Shown: in pieces, positions 30,990 to 40,050 of the stretch | Layout: the number at the start of each line of letters is the position of its first letter | Position numbering within the stretch: the first letter of the stretch is position 1 | Source of the DNA: Butyrivibrio sp. VCD2006 | Lineage (GTDB): Bacteria; Bacillota; Clostridia; Lachnospirales; Lachnospiraceae | Direction of reading: 5' to 3' | DNA length: 64,000 nt | Assembly (NCBI RefSeq): GCF_000423925.1 | Contig: NZ_AUIX01000027.1 | Coordinates: 19,472 to 83,471 of the forward strand | The notes under the pieces: generated by a model | What the model was told of the DNA's origin: nothing | Seen by the model: only the letters and a program-made list of their open reading frames with translations | Databases searched by the model: none | Made by a program: the position numbers and the translations under genes

Positions 30990-32156
30990 ATGCAAAAGAG
31001 AAAGATAATGGCAATGATGTTGTCAGTAGTACTTGCAACCACAACACTTGTAGGATGTGGTTCAGGTCGTGAAGGATCAACAAACACATCTGATGAGAAA
31101 AAAACTGAAGCTACAACACAAGACACAGCTTCTGATTCTGAAGGCGAAGCTACAGAAACAGCTACCGCTACAGAAGGCTTTGAGGAAGGTGCAACAATAG
31201 GCGTTTCACTTCCCTGGCTTGGAACTCAGAACTGGAAAGAAGCTGAGACAATGTTTACAGAAGAACTCGAAAAAGCCGGTTACAAGGCAATAGTTCAGGC
31301 GGCTGATCAGAAGGTTCCTCAGCAGCAACAGCAGATCGAGTCCATGATTGAGAATGGTGCTAAGGTTATCGTTGTAGGACCTATCGACGGAACTCAGCTT
31401 GGCAGCGTTCTTGAGAAAGCAAAGGATGCAGGTGTTTATGTAATCGGATATGACCGACTTATCGAGAATACAGCGGCAGTAGACGGCGTTGTTCAGTTCG
31501 GTAGTGTTCGTACCGGTGAATTACAGGGACAGGCTCTCCTTGATGGCCTTAAGGCTGAGAAAGGCGATGGCCCTTACAACGTAGAGCTCTTTGGTGGCGG
31601 CCCTGCTGATCCTAACGCTCCTAATTTCTTTAAGGGTGCTATGTCAGTTCTTCAGCCTGAAATCGATGCAGGTAACATCGTAATTGTATCCGGACAGACA
31701 GAGTTCACACAGTGTGCTACTGAGGACTGGGACAATGCAAAGGCTCAGAAGCGTATGGATTCACTTCTTGCAGGTAACTACAGTGACAAGGAAATCGACG
31801 GCGTTCTTTCTCCTAACGATGGTATTGCAAGAGCAATCGTTACTGCTTGTGAAGATGCTGGCCAGCCTAATCCTGTAGTAACAGGTCTTGATGCTGAGAA
31901 CGAGTCAGTTGAATGGGTATGGCAGGGTAAGCAGTACTGCACAGTTGCAAAGCCTACACAGGATCTTGTTGCTAAGTCAATCGAGATCATCAACTCGCTT
32001 CAGAAGGGTGAAGGCATGCCCGCTACAGATGTAGCTACTGATAATGGTAAGATTGAAGTTCCGATCTACGAGCTTGATCCCACAGTTGTTAAAAAGGATA
32101 ACATCAAGGAAGTATTTGCTAACGATCCTGATCGTATGGCTCTTCTGAAAGACTGA
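30990..32156 (+). CDS. chvE: Multiple-monosaccharide-binding lipoprotein (ChvE-like)
   Basis: This 388-residue lipoprotein has a signal peptide ending in TTLVGC, then a 45-residue Thr/Glu/Ser-rich linker, then a periplasmic-binding fold of the ChvE/XylF type: IGVSLPWLGTQNWKEAE, QQQQQIESMIENGAKVIVVG, VYVIGYDRLI, NVELFGGGPADPNAPNFF, and VLSPNDGIARAIVTACED. It captures monosaccharides such as glucose, arabinose, galactose or xylose outside the cell and delivers them to the MmsB/MmsA importer. A strong AAGGAGG ribosome site precedes it. A GH51 arabinofuranosidase 1.1 kb downstream suggests that arabinose may be a physiological substrate. The exact sugar range is not determined by sequence. Confidence 0.9.
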   Translation: MQKRKIMAMMLSVVLATTTLVGCGSGREGSTNTSDEKKTEATTQDTASDSEGEATETATATEGFEEGATIGVSLPWLGTQNWKEAETMFTEELEKAGYKAIVQAADQKVPQQQQQIESMIENGAKVIVVGPIDGTQLGSVLEKAKDAGVYVIGYDRLIENTAAVDGVVQFGSVRTGELQGQALLDGLKAEKGDGPYNVELFGGGPADPNAPNFFKGAMSVLQPEIDAGNIVIVSGQTEFTQCATEDWDNAKAQKRMDSLLAGNYSDKEIDGVLSPNDGIARAIVTACEDAGQPNPVVTGLDAENESVEWVWQGKQYCTVAKPTQDLVAKSIEIINSLQKGEGMPATDVATDNGKIEVPIYELDPTVVKKDNIKEVFANDPDRMALLKD

Positions 32157-32175
32157 TAAATAATTAAGAAGACGA

Positions 32176-32213
32176 GACTGGTGTGAGTATTAGATGCTCT
32201 CACCAGTCTTTTT
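32176..32213 (+). terminator. Terminator of the monosaccharide importer operon
   Basis: GACTGGTGTGAG pairs with CTCTCACCAGTC (one mismatch), followed by five T. Confidence 0.88.
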
Positions 32214-32236
32214 GGTCCATCAATTAGAGGTTATTT

Positions 32237-33016
32237 ATGTATAAAATTATATTTTGTGATGTGGATGGAACATTAGTGAATTCAGAGCACAGGGTAACGG
32301 ATCTGACCAGAAAAGCAATACTTGATCTTAAGATTCCTTTTGTAATTGTTTCTGCCAGAAGTCCTTCCGGGATATACCCCATTTTGGAAAAAAATGGCTT
32401 TGACTCTGCCATTATTGCTTTTAGTGGTGCACTTATTCAGGATGAAGACAGAAATATCATTTACCAAAACGGATTAGAGATACCACTTGCTAAGAGGATA
32501 ATTGATTTTATTGAATCGGAAAAAATGTCTGTAGCATGGAATATTTTTGCAGGGGATAAATGGATCGTAAAATCCAGGGATGACGCAAGAGTCCGAAGGG
32601 AAGAATCCATAGTAGAAGTTAAAGCCTCTGAAGGATCAATTGAATTCTTGAAGGAAGGCGAAGTGGTTCACAAAATCCTGTGCATGTGTAATCCGGATGA
32701 AATTGATGATATTGAACTGACCATCAGGAAGCATTTTCCTGAAGTAAATGCTGTTAAATCGTCAGACATCCTTTTGGAAATAATGAATAAGGATGTAAAC
32801 AAAGCAGATTCTGTAAAAAGGTACTGTGATACCTTAAATATTGACACTGACGAAGTGGTAGCATTCGGTGATAACTATAATGATGTTGAAATGCTTGATT
32901 TGGCGGGTCTGGGCGTCCTTATGGGCAATGCACCTGATGAATTAAAGAAGCGTTTTGAGCACATCACAGAGGACAATGACCATGATGGGATTGCGAAGGT
33001 GCTGAAGTTACTGTGA
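32237..33016 (+). CDS. Cof-type HAD-IIB sugar/nucleotide phosphatase
   Basis: This 259-residue protein shows HAD motif I FCDVDGTLVNS, a cap insertion of type IIB, motif III lysine (NKADSVKRYCD) and motif IV FGDNYNDVEMLDLAG. This is the Cof/YbiV subgroup, which hydrolyses sugar phosphates, cofactors or flavin precursors with relaxed specificity. It starts 24 bases after the operon terminator. It may have been kept next to the sugar importer as a phosphosugar detoxification enzyme, but no specific substrate is supported. A palindromic repeat follows its stop. Confidence 0.85.
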   Translation: MYKIIFCDVDGTLVNSEHRVTDLTRKAILDLKIPFVIVSARSPSGIYPILEKNGFDSAIIAFSGALIQDEDRNIIYQNGLEIPLAKRIIDFIESEKMSVAWNIFAGDKWIVKSRDDARVRREESIVEVKASEGSIEFLKEGEVVHKILCMCNPDEIDDIELTIRKHFPEVNAVKSSDILLEIMNKDVNKADSVKRYCDTLNIDTDEVVAFGDNYNDVEMLDLAGLGVLMGNAPDELKKRFEHITEDNDHDGIAKVLKLL

Positions 33017-33019
33017 TTT

Positions 33020-33098
33020 GAGTCAGGGGGCAGTCAGGGACCAGTCGAGAACCGTCCCCCTGACTGGTCCCCGACTGGTCGCTGACTTCCCCTGACTC
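33020..33098. repeat. Palindromic repeat, copy 2 (GGGGACGGTTC family)
   Basis: An interrupted inverted repeat, GAGTCAGGGG-CAGTCAG with CTGACTT-CCCCTGACTC, surrounds AGAACCGTCCCCCTGACTGG. It shares this core with the palindrome at 26421-26512 and has several direct GACTGGTC units inside. Both copies lie just after stop codons. Confidence 0.75.
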
Positions 33099-33150
33099 TC
33101 TTAAAAGTAGCAAGAATTGGTATGTTTACGACAATATTGTTTAAGAGTTT

Positions 33151-33201
33151 AAAGCTCCTTGTGTGTTACATTCTAATATGTAATGCATGAGGGGCTTTTT
33201 A
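33151..33201 (+). terminator. Terminator-like hairpin close upstream of GH51
   Basis: AAAGCTCCT (33151-33159) pairs with AGGGGCTTT (one wobble or mismatch), an inner TTACAT/ATGTAA stem extends it, and five T follow. It ends only about 35 bases before the GH51 start. It could end the phosphatase transcript or act as an attenuator in the GH51 leader. Confidence 0.7.
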
Positions 33202-33235
33202 ATACAGAGTTTTGGGGTAAAGAGAGGTATTTAAT

Positions 33236-34834
33236 ATGGCGCAAAATGCTAAGGTTACAGTGCACCCGGCCTATAAAGTGGGTGATATTTCGGAAAAGCT
33301 CTTTTCGGCTTTCCTTGAGCCGATTGGAACAATGGTAAACGGAACCATGTTTAATCCCAAGCATCCTACGGCTGATGAGCAGGGATTCAGAAGAGACTTT
33401 ATTGATGCATTGAAACTCACAGGACTTCCTGCAGTCAGGATGCCGGGAGGTAATTTTGTTTCTGCATGGCAGTGGAAGGATTCGATTGGTCCTATGGAGG
33501 ACAGAAAGACTCACCTGGATCCTGCGTGGCATCAGTATATTTTAAATGATGTGGGACATGATGAATATCTGCAGTGGGCTGAAAAGGTGGGAACAGAGCC
33601 TCTTTACACAGTTAATATGGGTACAGGAACAATCCAGGATGCAATGGATCTTGTGGAATATACCAACCATGAAGGTGGCACCTACTGGTCAGACCTTCGT
33701 AAGAAGAATGGCCACGAAGATCCTTATAATGTAAAGATGTGGTATCTTGGCAATGAGATGGATGGTCCCTGGCAGCTTGGTGCATGGGATAAGAATCCTG
33801 AAGGCTATGGACATAAGGTTCTTGAAACTTCAAAGGCGATAAAGTGGATTGATGAATCAATTAAGACGGCAGTGTGCGGATCATCAGCTCCCTTCATGGA
33901 GGGATTCCCTGCATGGGATCAGGAAGTTTTGGACAAGTGCTACGACGTAGTTGATTATGTATCTATTCATCACTATCATAGTGCAGAACCCGGAGACATC
34001 AAGGCACTTCTTGGTGGTTCTTTATATTATGAAGACTTCATCAATACTGAGATTGCGATGATTGACTATGTGGCTTCCAAGCACAGATCACCCAAGCAGG
34101 TGATGCTCTCCTTTGATGAGTATGGAGCAATGCAGAGACCCCTTCAGCCATTGCACCCCGGCTATGGCAGATACAATATGGCGAGAAACCACTATCGTTT
34201 CGATCCTGAGAGAAGATATATTCTGCATGATCCTGACAATATGCCTGATCGTCAGTTCCCGGGCGGTGATATGATCCATGCACTTTCCATGGCATCTATT
34301 CAGCTTGCACTTCTAAGGCACGCTGACAGAGTTAAGATAGGTTGCATGACAGGCGGACTTTCAGCACTTGCTGCTTCAAACCACGATCACGTTTGGAGAT
34401 CTGCTTCTCACTATGTATATATGCAGCTCATGGAATATGCCAAGGGAGTATCCCTTGATACTAAGGTTGAATCTGAGACCTACGATATGCCCGGCTATGC
34501 CATCGAGGATACATCACAGTACACCGGAAAAGAGGGCGTTAACTATATTGATGCTGCCAGCGCATGGGATGCAGAAAATAAGAGACTTACAGTATTTGTT
34601 ATCAACAGAAATGAAGATGCAGAATATCCTCTCACAGTTGACCTTAAGGGCTTTGAGGGCTATAAACCTGTAGCAGCTTATAGCATGCATACAGATGATA
34701 TGGAATTAAAGAACACCTATGAGAACGATGAGCGCATTGCTCCTGAAAAGGAAGAAAACTACAAGTTTGAAAACGGCGAGTTCAAGCAGTATGTAAAGCC
34801 TCTTTCCTGGAACGTGTATGTGTTTGAAGGCTGA
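33236..34834 (+). CDS. GH51 alpha-L-arabinofuranosidase, intracellular
   Basis: This 532-residue protein has the GH51 layout: an N-terminal barrel start with RMPGGNFVSAWQWKDSIGP, the acid/base Glu174 in WYLGNEMDGP, the nucleophile Glu295 in LSFDEYG, and a C-terminal beta-sandwich (LTVFVINRNEDAEYPLTVDL). It removes terminal alpha-L-arabinofuranose from arabinoxylan- or arabinan-derived oligosaccharides. There is no signal peptide, so it works in the cytoplasm on imported fragments. AGAGAGG precedes the ATG. Its released arabinose would feed pentose metabolism, and it lies just beyond the monosaccharide importer operon. The length is close to normal for GH51 (about 500). Confidence 0.92.
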   Translation: MAQNAKVTVHPAYKVGDISEKLFSAFLEPIGTMVNGTMFNPKHPTADEQGFRRDFIDALKLTGLPAVRMPGGNFVSAWQWKDSIGPMEDRKTHLDPAWHQYILNDVGHDEYLQWAEKVGTEPLYTVNMGTGTIQDAMDLVEYTNHEGGTYWSDLRKKNGHEDPYNVKMWYLGNEMDGPWQLGAWDKNPEGYGHKVLETSKAIKWIDESIKTAVCGSSAPFMEGFPAWDQEVLDKCYDVVDYVSIHHYHSAEPGDIKALLGGSLYYEDFINTEIAMIDYVASKHRSPKQVMLSFDEYGAMQRPLQPLHPGYGRYNMARNHYRFDPERRYILHDPDNMPDRQFPGGDMIHALSMASIQLALLRHADRVKIGCMTGGLSALAASNHDHVWRSASHYVYMQLMEYAKGVSLDTKVESETYDMPGYAIEDTSQYTGKEGVNYIDAASAWDAENKRLTVFVINRNEDAEYPLTVDLKGFEGYKPVAAYSMHTDDMELKNTYENDERIAPEKEENYKFENGEFKQYVKPLSWNVYVFEG

Positions 34835-34916
34835 GGGATGGGGTTATAGGACCAAAATGAAAGTGGTCTACAAACCCTCACCACCAAAGGTGGCCTTTAA
34901 AGTGCCACAAAAAGTG
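34835..34916. other. Short convergent spacer
   Basis: The spacer lies between convergent GH51 and MFS genes. It holds short pairable segments (GACCA/TGGTC; GTGGC/GCCAC) but no T run on either strand, so no terminator is called. Confidence 0.5.
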
Positions 34917-36242
34917 TCAGGTACGCTTATGCTCCTTAGTTGCAGCAAGGAGCGGGATAAGAGTGAGGAGCACTATAATCACTCCTGCAAGGAATAGCGT
35001 ATTTGTGGGTAAATACTCGGTAAAACCATATTCATCCACGAATTCGCCACTTCTTTTTATAATAGGATTAGAAATTAAAGGTGCTACTACCATGGGGATC
35101 AGGACATAGAATATGATTCTGATCCCTTCAAATTGTCCGCGGGCATCCTCGGGGTAAAGTCTTTTTGACCACACTGTGACTGTTTGTAAGAACAGGATGT
35201 AGCCGATTCCCACGAACAGAACGCCTGCAAGAAGATGCGGATTCCAGATGCTATCGGGATTGACATTTGATGGCGATACCATAAGACCTATGATCAGAAG
35301 TCCGATAGAATTAACCAAAAGGGAGGAAAGCACTATAAGCGATGATTTGTCTGCCTGAATTAGTTTAATAGCAGGGATAGTGGTCAGCATTGCCACAAGA
35401 AGTCCTATGCCTTCAATGAGCCCCATGGTGTCAGCAGTAAATCCAAGATAATAGATCATGAAATTTCCAAGATGAGAAAAATACACATTGAAGGATATGA
35501 AGTAAACAGCCAGCATGAGGTTTACAAATACAAGCTCTCTGTGTTTAAGATACTCTTTTACGTTGAATATAGAAAAGAATTGTTCTGAGAAGGTGCCTTT
35601 TATAGAAGGCATGAGATTTTCAGAATCCTTCATGCAAAACAAAGAAAACAGACCCAGGATAATGACGCTTCCACCAATAACGGTAAAGAGGCGCATGTAA
35701 TTATCGTCAGCGCCAACAAGAAGACCACCAAGGATTGTGCCGACAATAGTGCCTATTACAGGCTGCACGGCGATGGCAGCTCCAAGAGCACCGGCGTTTT
35801 GCATAGTCATATGATCGTTTATCCATGCATTGAATCCGATATCATTTCCCATGGATCCAAAGAAACTCATAATAGCATCAGCTGCTATCACGGCGAAGGC
35901 AACACCGATGATAGAGCTTTTTTCATTTCCGGACGTCTTAATGAATTCTGTTGTACCGAAAAGAATTGTAAAAATTCCCCAGAGAATATAGCCGATAGAA
36001 ACAAGACTTTTGCGGTTTTCTTTTCTGTCTGAGATGCAGCCAAAAAGAAAGGTTGAAACAGTAGTGGCGGCAGCCGATATTGCAAGCATCCAGGAAATAA
36101 TTGTGGGATCCTTAGCAATTTTGGCGTAGACGAATGTGTTAAACCACTGGTTTTCCATGTTCCAGCACAGCTGCCCTGCAAGTCCCAATAGCCAGATAAG
36201 TGACCAGAATGTAACTTTTTCTCTTGAAGATTCTGTATTCAT
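34917..36242 (-). CDS. MFS transporter, sugar- or metabolite-type
   Basis: This 441-residue membrane protein has about 12 hydrophobic segments. The second-loop motif is FGCISDRKENRKSL, a usual MFS signature. The N-terminal run GLAGQLCWNMENQWFNTFVY and the later ILFLQTVTVWSKRLYPEDARGQFEG resemble a clostridial MFS group usually annotated only as MFS permeases. The start is the ATG after GGGGGAA; an upstream ATG would put the ribosome site inside the gene. It is convergent with GH51 and divergent from the ABC-F gene, so it is its own unit. Transport direction and substrate are unknown; sugar or oligosaccharide uptake is possible given the neighbours, but not shown. Confidence 0.78.
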   Translation of the reverse strand: MNTESSREKVTFWSLIWLLGLAGQLCWNMENQWFNTFVYAKIAKDPTIISWMLAISAAATTVSTFLFGCISDRKENRKSLVSIGYILWGIFTILFGTTEFIKTSGNEKSSIIGVAFAVIAADAIMSFFGSMGNDIGFNAWINDHMTMQNAGALGAAIAVQPVIGTIVGTILGGLLVGADDNYMRLFTVIGGSVIILGLFSLFCMKDSENLMPSIKGTFSEQFFSIFNVKEYLKHRELVFVNLMLAVYFISFNVYFSHLGNFMIYYLGFTADTMGLIEGIGLLVAMLTTIPAIKLIQADKSSLIVLSSLLVNSIGLLIIGLMVSPSNVNPDSIWNPHLLAGVLFVGIGYILFLQTVTVWSKRLYPEDARGQFEGIRIIFYVLIPMVVAPLISNPIIKRSGEFVDEYGFTEYLPTNTLFLAGVIIVLLTLIPLLAATKEHKRT

Positions 36243-36361
36243 ATTGTTATTCCCCCACATGTGCTTATATGTTTTCTCAAGGTCAGTGTGCTGAAACGGT
36301 AATTTATAAAACTATCATCTTATCAAATTTATATATAGATTTTACAATAATCAGAGAGATT

Positions 36362-36390
36362 TTTACAAAATAGTTGTGGCATGCTAATAT
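36362..36390 (+). promoter_or_regulatory. Promoter of the ABC-F gene
   Basis: TTTACA (36362-36367) and TAATAT (36385-36390) are 17 bases apart. The leader includes a small TTGGG/CCCAA hairpin (36421-36436) followed by A/T-rich sequence, a possible weak attenuator. Confidence 0.6.
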
Positions 36391-36471
36391 TACTTAGTTT
36401 TATGGCATGAAAAAACACACTTGGGATTTAGCCCAAATTAAAAAATTTTAAAGTAAATATGGCAGAGGCTT

Positions 36472-38325
36472 ATGAATATTTTAAATGTAGAAAACGTATC
36501 AAAATCATATATGTCAAAGCCTGTTCTTAGTGGGATTTCCGTAGGAATAAGCGACACAGACAAAATTGGCGTGGTAGGTACCAATGGAACTGGTAAATCA
36601 ACACTTCTTTCCATTGTTGCAGGAGTGACTTCACCAGATAGCGGGAAGGTCATAGTAAGTAATGGCCTTCGTATTTCATATCTTCCACAGAATCCTGAAT
36701 TTGATACGGATAAGACCCTGCTTCAGAACATCGCAGACAAAATCTATGCAGGTGGTGACCACTGGGATAAAATGGGCGAAATAAAGGCTAACCTCGCCAA
36801 ATTCGGAATCGATGATCCTGAGTGCAAATCATCCATATTGTCAGGCGGACAGAAGAAAAGAGCTGCTCTTGTTGCTGCTATCATGACGCCTTCTGATCTT
36901 TTGATTTTGGATGAGCCTACTAACCATCTTGATTCTGATATGATCGAGTGGCTTGAGGATTTCCTGCAGCACTTTAGAGGCGCACTTCTTATGATAACCC
37001 ACGACAGATATTTCCTTGATGAGGTGACTAATTCAATCCTGGAAATTGACAAGGGTAGTGTGTATCGATATGAATCCAATTATTCGGGATTTCTTGAGCT
37101 AAAACAGCAGCGCCTTGATTACGAGCAGGCTGCCGAGAGAAAAGCGGCTTCTCTTTACAGAAAGGATCTGGCCTGGATGCTTAGAGGTGCGAGAGCGAGG
37201 TCTACCAAGCAGAAGGCTCATATCCAGAGATTTGAAGCACTCCGCGACAGGCAGCGTCCTGAGGAAGAGAGACAGATTGAGCTTTCTTCGCTTCCTACAA
37301 GAATGGGAAACAAGACCATAATTCTTGAAGGGATTTCCAAGGCCTATGAAGGCAAAACACTTTTTAAAAACTTTTCATATATATTCAATAAGCTGGACAG
37401 AATAGGAATTATCGGACCTAACGGCTGCGGTAAGTCTACTCTTCTTAAATGCATTATTGGTGATGTGACTCCCGATGAAGGAACAGTTGAAATCGGACAG
37501 ACTATAAAGATTGGTTACTTCGGGCAGGAGAATGAAGCTCTTGATGAAAGTAAGAGGGTGATCGATTACATAAGAGATACGGCGGAATTCATCAGAACAA
37601 CGGATGGACTTACCTCAGCATCTGTTATGTGCGACAGGTTCCTCTTTAATCCTGAAATGCAGTATGCACCGATTTCCAAGCTTTCAGGTGGTGAAAAGAG
37701 AAGACTATATCTTTTGCGGGTTCTTATGGAACAGCCAAATGTAATAATTTTGGACGAGCCTACAAATGACCTGGATATTCAGACCCTCAGAATTCTTGAG
37801 GATTATCTGGACGGCTTTGCGGGAATTATCATTACCGTAAGTCATGACAGATACTTTCTTGATCGTGTTGTTACACGCATTTTCGCATTCGAAGAGGACG
37901 GAAGTCTTTATCAGAGCGAAGGCGGTTACTCTGATTATCTCCTTCACAAAAAAGAAGAAGGGATTGCTGGAGGAAGCGACTCTGATGCAAAAGGAAAAGC
38001 AGCAAAAGGCAGCAATGCAGCCTCCGGTGACAGTAATGCTCAAGCTGAAAATATGACTGCCAAGGGCAAATACCGCGCTCCAAGAGAGAAGACCAAACTC
38101 TCATTTAAGGAGCAGAAGGAGTATGATAACATAGAATCAGAAATAGAAGCGCTTGAGGAAAAGAGCGCAGAACTTGAAACTCAGATAGCACAGGCGGCTA
38201 CCGACTATCCAAAGCTCATGGCACTCAGTAAAGAAAAAGAAGAAGTGGATGCCGAGATAGAGAGAAAAATGGACAGGTACGTCGAGCTTCAGGAGATGGT
38301 TGATAGCTTTCAGAATAATAAATAG
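36472..38325 (+). CDS. ABC-F family ATPase (Uup-like)
   Basis: This 617-residue soluble protein has two ABC ATPase domains and no membrane segment. The first has Walker A GTNGTGKST, signature ILSGGQKKRAAL and LLILDEPTNHLD. The second has GPNGCGKST, LSGGEKRRLYLL and VIILDEPTNDLD. A charged linker (AERKAASLYRKDLAWMLRG) joins them, as in translation-acting ABC-F proteins. A C-terminal low-complexity stretch (about 515-545) and coiled coil (about 550-615) match the Uup subgroup, which acts on ribosomes or DNA branch structures. Antibiotic resistance is not implied. GCAGAGG precedes the ATG, and it has its own promoter. Confidence 0.9.
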   Translation: MNILNVENVSKSYMSKPVLSGISVGISDTDKIGVVGTNGTGKSTLLSIVAGVTSPDSGKVIVSNGLRISYLPQNPEFDTDKTLLQNIADKIYAGGDHWDKMGEIKANLAKFGIDDPECKSSILSGGQKKRAALVAAIMTPSDLLILDEPTNHLDSDMIEWLEDFLQHFRGALLMITHDRYFLDEVTNSILEIDKGSVYRYESNYSGFLELKQQRLDYEQAAERKAASLYRKDLAWMLRGARARSTKQKAHIQRFEALRDRQRPEEERQIELSSLPTRMGNKTIILEGISKAYEGKTLFKNFSYIFNKLDRIGIIGPNGCGKSTLLKCIIGDVTPDEGTVEIGQTIKIGYFGQENEALDESKRVIDYIRDTAEFIRTTDGLTSASVMCDRFLFNPEMQYAPISKLSGGEKRRLYLLRVLMEQPNVIILDEPTNDLDIQTLRILEDYLDGFAGIIITVSHDRYFLDRVVTRIFAFEEDGSLYQSEGGYSDYLLHKKEEGIAGGSDSDAKGKAAKGSNAASGDSNAQAENMTAKGKYRAPREKTKLSFKEQKEYDNIESEIEALEEKSAELETQIAQAATDYPKLMALSKEKEEVDAEIERKMDRYVELQEMVDSFQNNK

Positions 38326-38440
38326 ATATACATTGAATTGTCATTTCCTTTATGTCATGCTGTATCTGGACAACTAAAAGGGTATTATGGGAATATATGG
38401 ATAGATAGTACCAAATGAGAGGACTTATTTAACAATTACT

Positions 38441-39961
38441 ATGAGTACGATACGGTTTTGTGGCAGCTCCGACGGAAGCAAAAGTCTGTTGGAAATCATG
38501 AGAGAGAAAGAATATCGTATCCATGCTGACTGCAGTGGCCTTGGCACCTGCGGAAAATGCAGGGTACGATTTATTTCTGATACACCAAAGCCGACGGATA
38601 CAGAAAAGAAACATTTATCAGAAAAGGCTCTGAGCGAGGGCATTCGTCTTGCGTGTCAGACAAAGGTCAGCGGAGATTTCACAGTTGAGATGGATGACTT
38701 GGATGATGCCATGGAGATTGCATCAATCAAGGGCAGCTATGCGGAGGAGATTGCATCAATCGAGGGCAGCGATACTGAGGAGATTGCATCAATCGAGGAC
38801 AGCGATGTGGAGGTAATGCCTCGTAATCCGGTGGTGGCTATAGATATTGGTACCACCACCCTGGTGGCAGCACTCCTTGATCCTGGCCGCAGAAAAATCA
38901 TTAAAGCGGTAACAGGGGTTAACCATCAGCGTAGCTTTGGCGCAGATGTGATATCCAGAATTCAGGCAGCCAATCAGGGGAACGGCGCTGAACTTAAGGA
39001 ATTGATACACAGTGATATCAGAAATCTTTTATCTTCTCTTGGCGTGGATGAAACTGTACCTGAAATTATTACCGCCAACACAACCATGCAGCATCTATGG
39101 CAGGGGCTTTCCTGTGAAACTCTCGGCGTAGCGCCTTATACTCCTGTGGACATAAGCTGCAGAACTATAGAAGGCTGTACACTCCTTCCCGGCATAAGTA
39201 CATATGTGGGAGCTGACATTGTAAGCGGCATTGTGGCAGCAAAAATGGACCAGTCTGAAAAGCCCTGCATTCTGATTGACCTAGGCACCAATGGTGAGAT
39301 GGCTATAGGAAACAGAGATAAGATCATGGTCGCAAGCACTGCTGCTGGACCTGCCTTTGAGGGTGGAAACATTTCCTGTGGCACTGCAGGGATCCCCGGA
39401 GCTATAAGCGGCATCACTATCGAAAGGGGAGCTATAAAATACGAAACTATCGGAGGTCTTACCCCGGTTGGACTTTGCGGCTCGGGTGTTGTTGAGATTG
39501 TCTATGAGCTTCTAAAGGAGGAGCTTATCGATGATATTGGACTTCTTGATGATGCTGTAGATGAAGATGGTTTCAGAATCGCAGATCAGGTCTTTTTCAC
39601 ACAGAAGGATATAAGAGAGGTTCAATTAGCAAAGGCTGCAATCAGAGCCGGACTTGAAACACTTTTGCAGGCATACGGAATTGGTTACGATCAGGTAGAC
39701 ACACTCTATTTGGCAGGGGGCTTTGGCTTGAAGATTAATCTGGAAAAAGCCTGCGCAATCGGACTCCTTCCAAGAAAGCTTCTGAATCGTACCAAGGCTG
39801 TGGGAAATACATCGCTCAAGGGTGCTGCTTTGTATGCATTTGATGAAGGAATACGTGACAGATTCATAAGGGTTGCTTCCTCTTCAGAGGAGGTCAGTCT
39901 TGCTGATAGCGGAGTCTTTCAGGAAAAATACATGGAGCAGATGTACTTTGAAACTATGTGA
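38441..39961 (+). CDS. RACo-like 2Fe-2S/ASKHA ATPase (corrinoid activator type)
   Basis: This 506-residue protein begins with a 2Fe-2S ferredoxin domain (Cys31, Cys37 and Cys40 in CSGLGTCGKC, plus Cys72), then a linker of three imperfect repeats, then an ASKHA ATPase fold: VAIDIGTTTLVAALLD, ILIDLGTNGEM, and LYLAGGFGLKINLEKA. This is the RACo/RamA-like family that uses ATP and an FeS cluster to reactivate oxidised corrinoid proteins of methyltransferase systems. No corrinoid protein or methyltransferase gene is seen nearby, so its client is unknown. The ribosome site GAGAGGA (38417-38423) is 17 bases from the ATG, unusually far, so the start or the translation efficiency is uncertain. Confidence 0.83.
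   Translation: MSTIRFCGSSDGSKSLLEIMREKEYRIHADCSGLGTCGKCRVRFISDTPKPTDTEKKHLSEKALSEGIRLACQTKVSGDFTVEMDDLDDAMEIASIKGSYAEEIASIEGSDTEEIASIEDSDVEVMPRNPVVAIDIGTTTLVAALLDPGRRKIIKAVTGVNHQRSFGADVISRIQAANQGNGAELKELIHSDIRNLLSSLGVDETVPEIITANTTMQHLWQGLSCETLGVAPYTPVDISCRTIEGCTLLPGISTYVGADIVSGIVAAKMDQSEKPCILIDLGTNGEMAIGNRDKIMVASTAAGPAFEGGNISCGTAGIPGAISGITIERGAIKYETIGGLTPVGLCGSGVVEIVYELLKEELIDDIGLLDDAVDEDGFRIADQVFFTQKDIREVQLAKAAIRAGLETLLQAYGIGYDQVDTLYLAGGFGLKINLEKACAIGLLPRKLLNRTKAVGNTSLKGAALYAFDEGIRDRFIRVASSSEEVSLADSGVFQEKYMEQMYFETM
38714..38812 (+). repeat. Three 33-bp tandem repeats inside the RACo-like gene
   Basis: Units start at 38714, 38747 and 38780, each beginning GAGATTGCATCAATC and coding for EIASI(K/E)(G/D)S-type 11-residue blocks in the linker between the ferredoxin and ATPase domains. 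Each unit keeps the reading frame, so copy number can change without breaking the protein. Confidence 0.9.
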
Positions 39962-40050
39962 TCGGAGCTATCTGCATCGTGTGCCTAAAAACAGAAGAGT
40001 GATATGGCAAGATAAATATCGTGGGTCTAAGGAAGCTTTGGGGAGAAGAT

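Noticed and set aside
38441..39961. Search for corrinoid protein or methyltransferase neighbours of the RACo-like gene
   Set aside because: None is present; flanking genes are an ABC-F ATPase and a Nudix hydrolase, so no pathway was claimed.
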